A DNA stretch of 16,601 bases, from NCBI GenBank assembly GCA_002418985.1, contig DIFE01000079.1:1-16601 (forward strand). Reading direction: 5' to 3'. The position numbers and the translations under genes are program-made. Below, in pieces: positions 15,235-16,601 of the stretch; position 1 is the stretch's first letter; the number at the start of each line of letters is the position of its first letter. The DNA comes from Deltaproteobacteria bacterium UBA5756 (lineage in GTDB: Bacteria; Desulfobacterota; Syntrophorhabdia; Syntrophorhabdales; Syntrophorhabdaceae). The notes under the pieces are model-generated. The model saw only the letters and a list, made by a program, of their open reading frames with translations, had not been told where the DNA came from and did not search any database.

Positions 15235-15272
15235 ATAGGTCCTATAGGAGATATACGACCTATAGGACCTAT
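15235..15272. repeat. 14-bp perfect inverted repeat with two CCTATAGG palindromes
   Basis: ATAGGTCCTATAGG (15235-15248) and its exact complement (15259-15272) flank a 10-base loop. Each arm itself contains the palindrome CCTATAGG, centred 18 bp apart. On the minus strand the hairpin is followed by CTCGTTTTCTTTTC, so it could be the terminator of the flavin reductase-like gene that ends 24 bp away. The nested palindromes and its place just upstream of the arsR promoter also fit an operator. Both roles may apply. Confidence 0.7.
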
Positions 15273-15296
15273 TAAAAGAACTCTGCTCGCTGGAGG

Positions 15297-15803
15297 CTAT
15301 CTGGACAGGCAGCGGATGATCTCGCCAAAGTACATCCTGTGGTAATCCTTCTTAGGGTAAAAACCGTCGATTTCGGGGACGAGAAAATTTCCGGGGAGGA
15401 TGTCCTGAAAATAAATCTTTCTGCACTCGATAACGAGTCGCGACTGGGCGAAATATATTGTGTCTTCACCGAAAACCGGAGTGAGGCCCGTTTGGGCCAC
15501 CTTATTGACATCCCTGCCCGATTTTGTGCCGCAATATGTTAAGGCGTCGCGGTATTGCTCATCAAAGAAACTCAGACTGAACGACCGGGAGCGTTCCATG
15601 AATTCATAGGTGTAGCGGTTCGGGCGAACGAGACACATAGCGACCCGTTTATCCCATATGATGCCGAGACCGCCCCAGGCGCCGGTCATCGTATTGAAGG
15701 AATCCTTCGTTCCCGCTGTTATCAGCATCCAATCCTCCCCGATGAGCTTGAAAGGATTCCGCCCGATATCTTCAGGCTTCGTTTCCTGAAATACGGTATT
15801 CAT
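15297..15803 (-). CDS. Flavin reductase-like FMN-binding protein
   Basis: This 168-residue cytoplasmic protein fits the flavin reductase-like split-barrel family, which binds FMN and often accepts electrons from reduced nucleotides or partner redox proteins. The N-terminal half is diagnostic: DWMLITAGTKDSFNTMTGAW (24-43), GGLGIIWDKRVAMCLVRPNRYTYEF in which the strand and the R-P-x-R-Y-T element lie at 44-68, then RSFSLSFFDEQYRDAL (73-88) and CGTKSGRDVNK (91-101), where the lysine and following SGRD are typical. No catalytic partner is encoded next to it. Four cysteines are scattered. The ATG at 15803 has GGAGG 5 nt upstream. The gene is transcribed alone from an upstream -10 box near 15854 and ends before the inverted repeat at 15235-15272. 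Confidence 0.88.
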   Translation of the reverse strand: MNTVFQETKPEDIGRNPFKLIGEDWMLITAGTKDSFNTMTGAWGGLGIIWDKRVAMCLVRPNRYTYEFMERSRSFSLSFFDEQYRDALTYCGTKSGRDVNKVAQTGLTPVFGEDTIYFAQSRLVIECRKIYFQDILPGNFLVPEIDGFYPKKDYHRMYFGEIIRCLSR

Positions 15804-15825
15804 GACAACCTCCAGAGAAAAAACG

Positions 15826-15853
15826 TTCCAGATTCCAGATTCCAGATTCCAAT
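15826..15853. repeat. Tandem 7-bp repeat (TTCCAGA, 3 full copies plus one partial)
   Basis: TTCCAGA occurs three times head to tail (15826-15846), followed by a diverged fourth unit TTCCAAT. It sits in the presumed untranslated leader of the flavin reductase-like gene, between its -10 box and its ribosome site. It is too short and unspaced to be a CRISPR array. Confidence 0.9.
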
Positions 15854-15859
15854 ATTATA
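15854..15859 (-). promoter_or_regulatory. -10 box of the flavin reductase-like gene
   Basis: A perfect TATAAT lies on the minus strand, 50 nt before the start codon. The -35 box is unclear: a TTGACG exists but 21 bp upstream, which is too far for a normal sigma70 promoter. Confidence 0.4.
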
Positions 15860-16049
15860 CTATGTTTTTCGTCGAAAGACCGTCAAGCTCATTCTTCCAC
15901 CATCCCGGCGGAAGACCTCAGTCGCGGCAGAAAGCATATGTGTGAGGTAACAACGCCGGAATGACGAACACGGGAATGTCCGGTGAGATTCCGACTTCTA
16001 CCCCGACACAGGAACTGGAACCTTGCACCTTGAACTGCTTCTGGGAGGT

Positions 16050-16075
16050 TAAGGTTTTCGACGGTTGACCGATCA
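16050..16075 (+). promoter_or_regulatory. Sigma28-like promoter candidate for cheD
   Basis: TAAGGTTT (16050-16057), 10 bp, then ACCGATCA (16068-16075) resembles the flagellar sigma28 consensus TAAAGTTT-N11-GCCGATAA. Seven of eight and six of eight bases match and the spacer is one short. Chemotaxis genes are classic sigma28 targets, which makes the site plausible but not proven. Confidence 0.3.
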
Positions 16076-16123
16076 CTTTCTGGCGGGGTGTTTCCGGGGT
16101 ACCTGCCTGGTGGAGGTAAAGGT

Positions 16124-16138
16124 TATGGTATGGTATGG
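16124..16138 (+). repeat. TATGG x3 pentanucleotide repeat spanning the cheD start
   Basis: Three perfect TATGG units place an ATG in each of the three reading frames (16125, 16130, 16135). Only the third is in the CheD frame. GGAGG at 16112-16116 is 8 nt before the first ATG and 18 nt before the third. Confidence 0.9.
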
Positions 16139-16601
16139 TAATTCGCGAAGAGTCATACGGGAAACGGGTCATACTCTTTCCCGGAGATTATTATGTGACA
16201 GACAAACAGGTCAGGATTTCCACCCTTCTCGGTTCATGCGTTTCCGCATGTCTTTATGATCCCGTGAACCGGGTGGTGGGCATGAACCACTTTCTCCTGA
16301 GCAACAGGCGCTATATCAATGACATACCCATGGTTATCACCGAAGCAGGCCGCTACGGCGTACATGCCATGGAGCTTATTATAAATGGTATGCTGAAGCT
16401 CGGCGCCGAGAGGAAACACCTCAGGGCCAAGGTCTGCGGGGGTAGTTCCCTTCTGGTGCCTAAGGACGGGAAGGACAGTTTTCACTGCGTCGGCAGGGTC
16501 AATTGCGCTTTCATCGAGCAATTTCTTCGCAACGACGGCATCAGGATAGTCTCTTCCGACCTGGGCGGCGATACAGGCAGGGTCGTCCATTTCGACACCC
16601 A
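16135..16601 (+). CDS. cheD: Chemoreceptor glutamine deamidase CheD, 3' end cut by window edge
   Basis: CheD deamidates receptor glutamines to glutamates and in many species also binds the phosphatase CheC, tuning chemotaxis. About 155 residues are visible of a usual 160-200. The protein reads FPGDYYVTD (15-23), then STLLGSCVSACLYDP (29-43) with the nucleophile C35, then GMNHFLL (49-55) with catalytic H52, 17 residues later as in the known structure. The third catalytic position, six residues before the cysteine, is Ser (S29) rather than the usual Thr. Further family blocks are RYGVHAMELIINGMLKLGA (73-91), AKVCGGSS (99-106) and SSDLGGDTGRVVHFDT near the end. Start: the ATG at 16135 is the only canonical ATG in frame after the upstream stop at 16117; a GTG at 16195 would cut off conserved PG-YY residues. 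No other chemotaxis gene is visible; more may lie to the right. Confidence 0.93.
   Translation, partial: MVIREESYGKRVILFPGDYYVTDKQVRISTLLGSCVSACLYDPVNRVVGMNHFLLSNRRYINDIPMVITEAGRYGVHAMELIINGMLKLGAERKHLRAKVCGGSSLLVPKDGKDSFHCVGRVNCAFIEQFLRNDGIRIVSSDLGGDTGRVVHFDT

Larger units (their letters stand above)
15804..16134. other. Divergent intergenic region between the flavin reductase gene and cheD
   Basis: No gene is called in these 331 bases. They hold the leader and -10 box of the flavin reductase gene, a 7-bp tandem repeat, a second short 7-base periodic stretch (CCTTGCACCTTGAAC, 16021-16035), a sigma28-like promoter candidate and the start of cheD. Open frames on both strands (15918-16172 minus, 16065-16259 plus) have unlikely composition and overlap cheD. 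Confidence 0.55.

Noticed and set aside
15826..15853. CRISPR array
   Set aside because: The units are 7 bp with no spacers and there are no cas genes.

Overview
The window reads as chromosomal DNA of an anaerobic, moderately GC-rich bacterium. It combines an archaeal/vacuolar-type (A/V-type) rotary ATPase, an Nfn-type ferredoxin:NAD(P) oxidoreductase and an [FeFe]-hydrogenase-like sensor kinase. This mix suggests a strict anaerobe, perhaps a syntrophic or sulfate-reducing-type Desulfobacterota (old Deltaproteobacteria). That placement is inference from gene content only; there is no rRNA or other phylogenetic marker here.

Layout. Bases 1-5968 (minus strand) hold a tightly packed V-type ATPase operon in transcription order H-C-I-K-F-E-A. 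Gaps are 0-58 bases or short overlaps, and the A gene runs off the left edge; B and D are expected beyond it. A sigma70-like promoter lies at about 6206-6233, with a leader of about 230 nt. Two plus-strand genes of unknown function follow (6356-7346) and may be one gene split by a one-base frameshift. A gene-free stretch ends in a strong hairpin terminator at 7602-7632.

Bases 7651-13974 (minus strand) form a redox-signalling cluster. In transcription order it encodes a ferredoxin/[FeFe]-hydrogenase-like/histidine kinase fusion, a single-domain response regulator that overlaps it, a REC-PAS-histidine kinase hybrid, and a fused NfnA-NfnB flavoprotein. A near-consensus promoter (TTGACA, 17 bp, TAATAT) overlaid by small palindromes sits in front of the sensor kinase. 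Upstream are an ArsR-family repressor gene and a NapH-like membrane polyferredoxin gene (14057-15143), driven by another good promoter. Next comes a flavin reductase-like FMN protein gene (15297-15803), separated from arsR by a 14-bp perfect inverted repeat. The right edge carries a nearly complete cheD on the plus strand.

How the parts may work together. The sensor kinase keeps single cysteines in all three H-cluster-like motifs, but the motifs are degenerate, so it looks like a sensor of H2 or redox state rather than a hydrogenase. Its operon ends in the Nfn fusion, the enzyme that balances ferredoxin, NADH and NADPH. The most interesting hypothesis in the window is therefore a signalling cassette that couples cellular electron pressure to Nfn level and to other targets. 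The ArsR/polyferredoxin/flavin reductase group next to it adds further redox functions. The ATPase c-subunit lacks the recognisable Na+ ligands, which suggests proton coupling.
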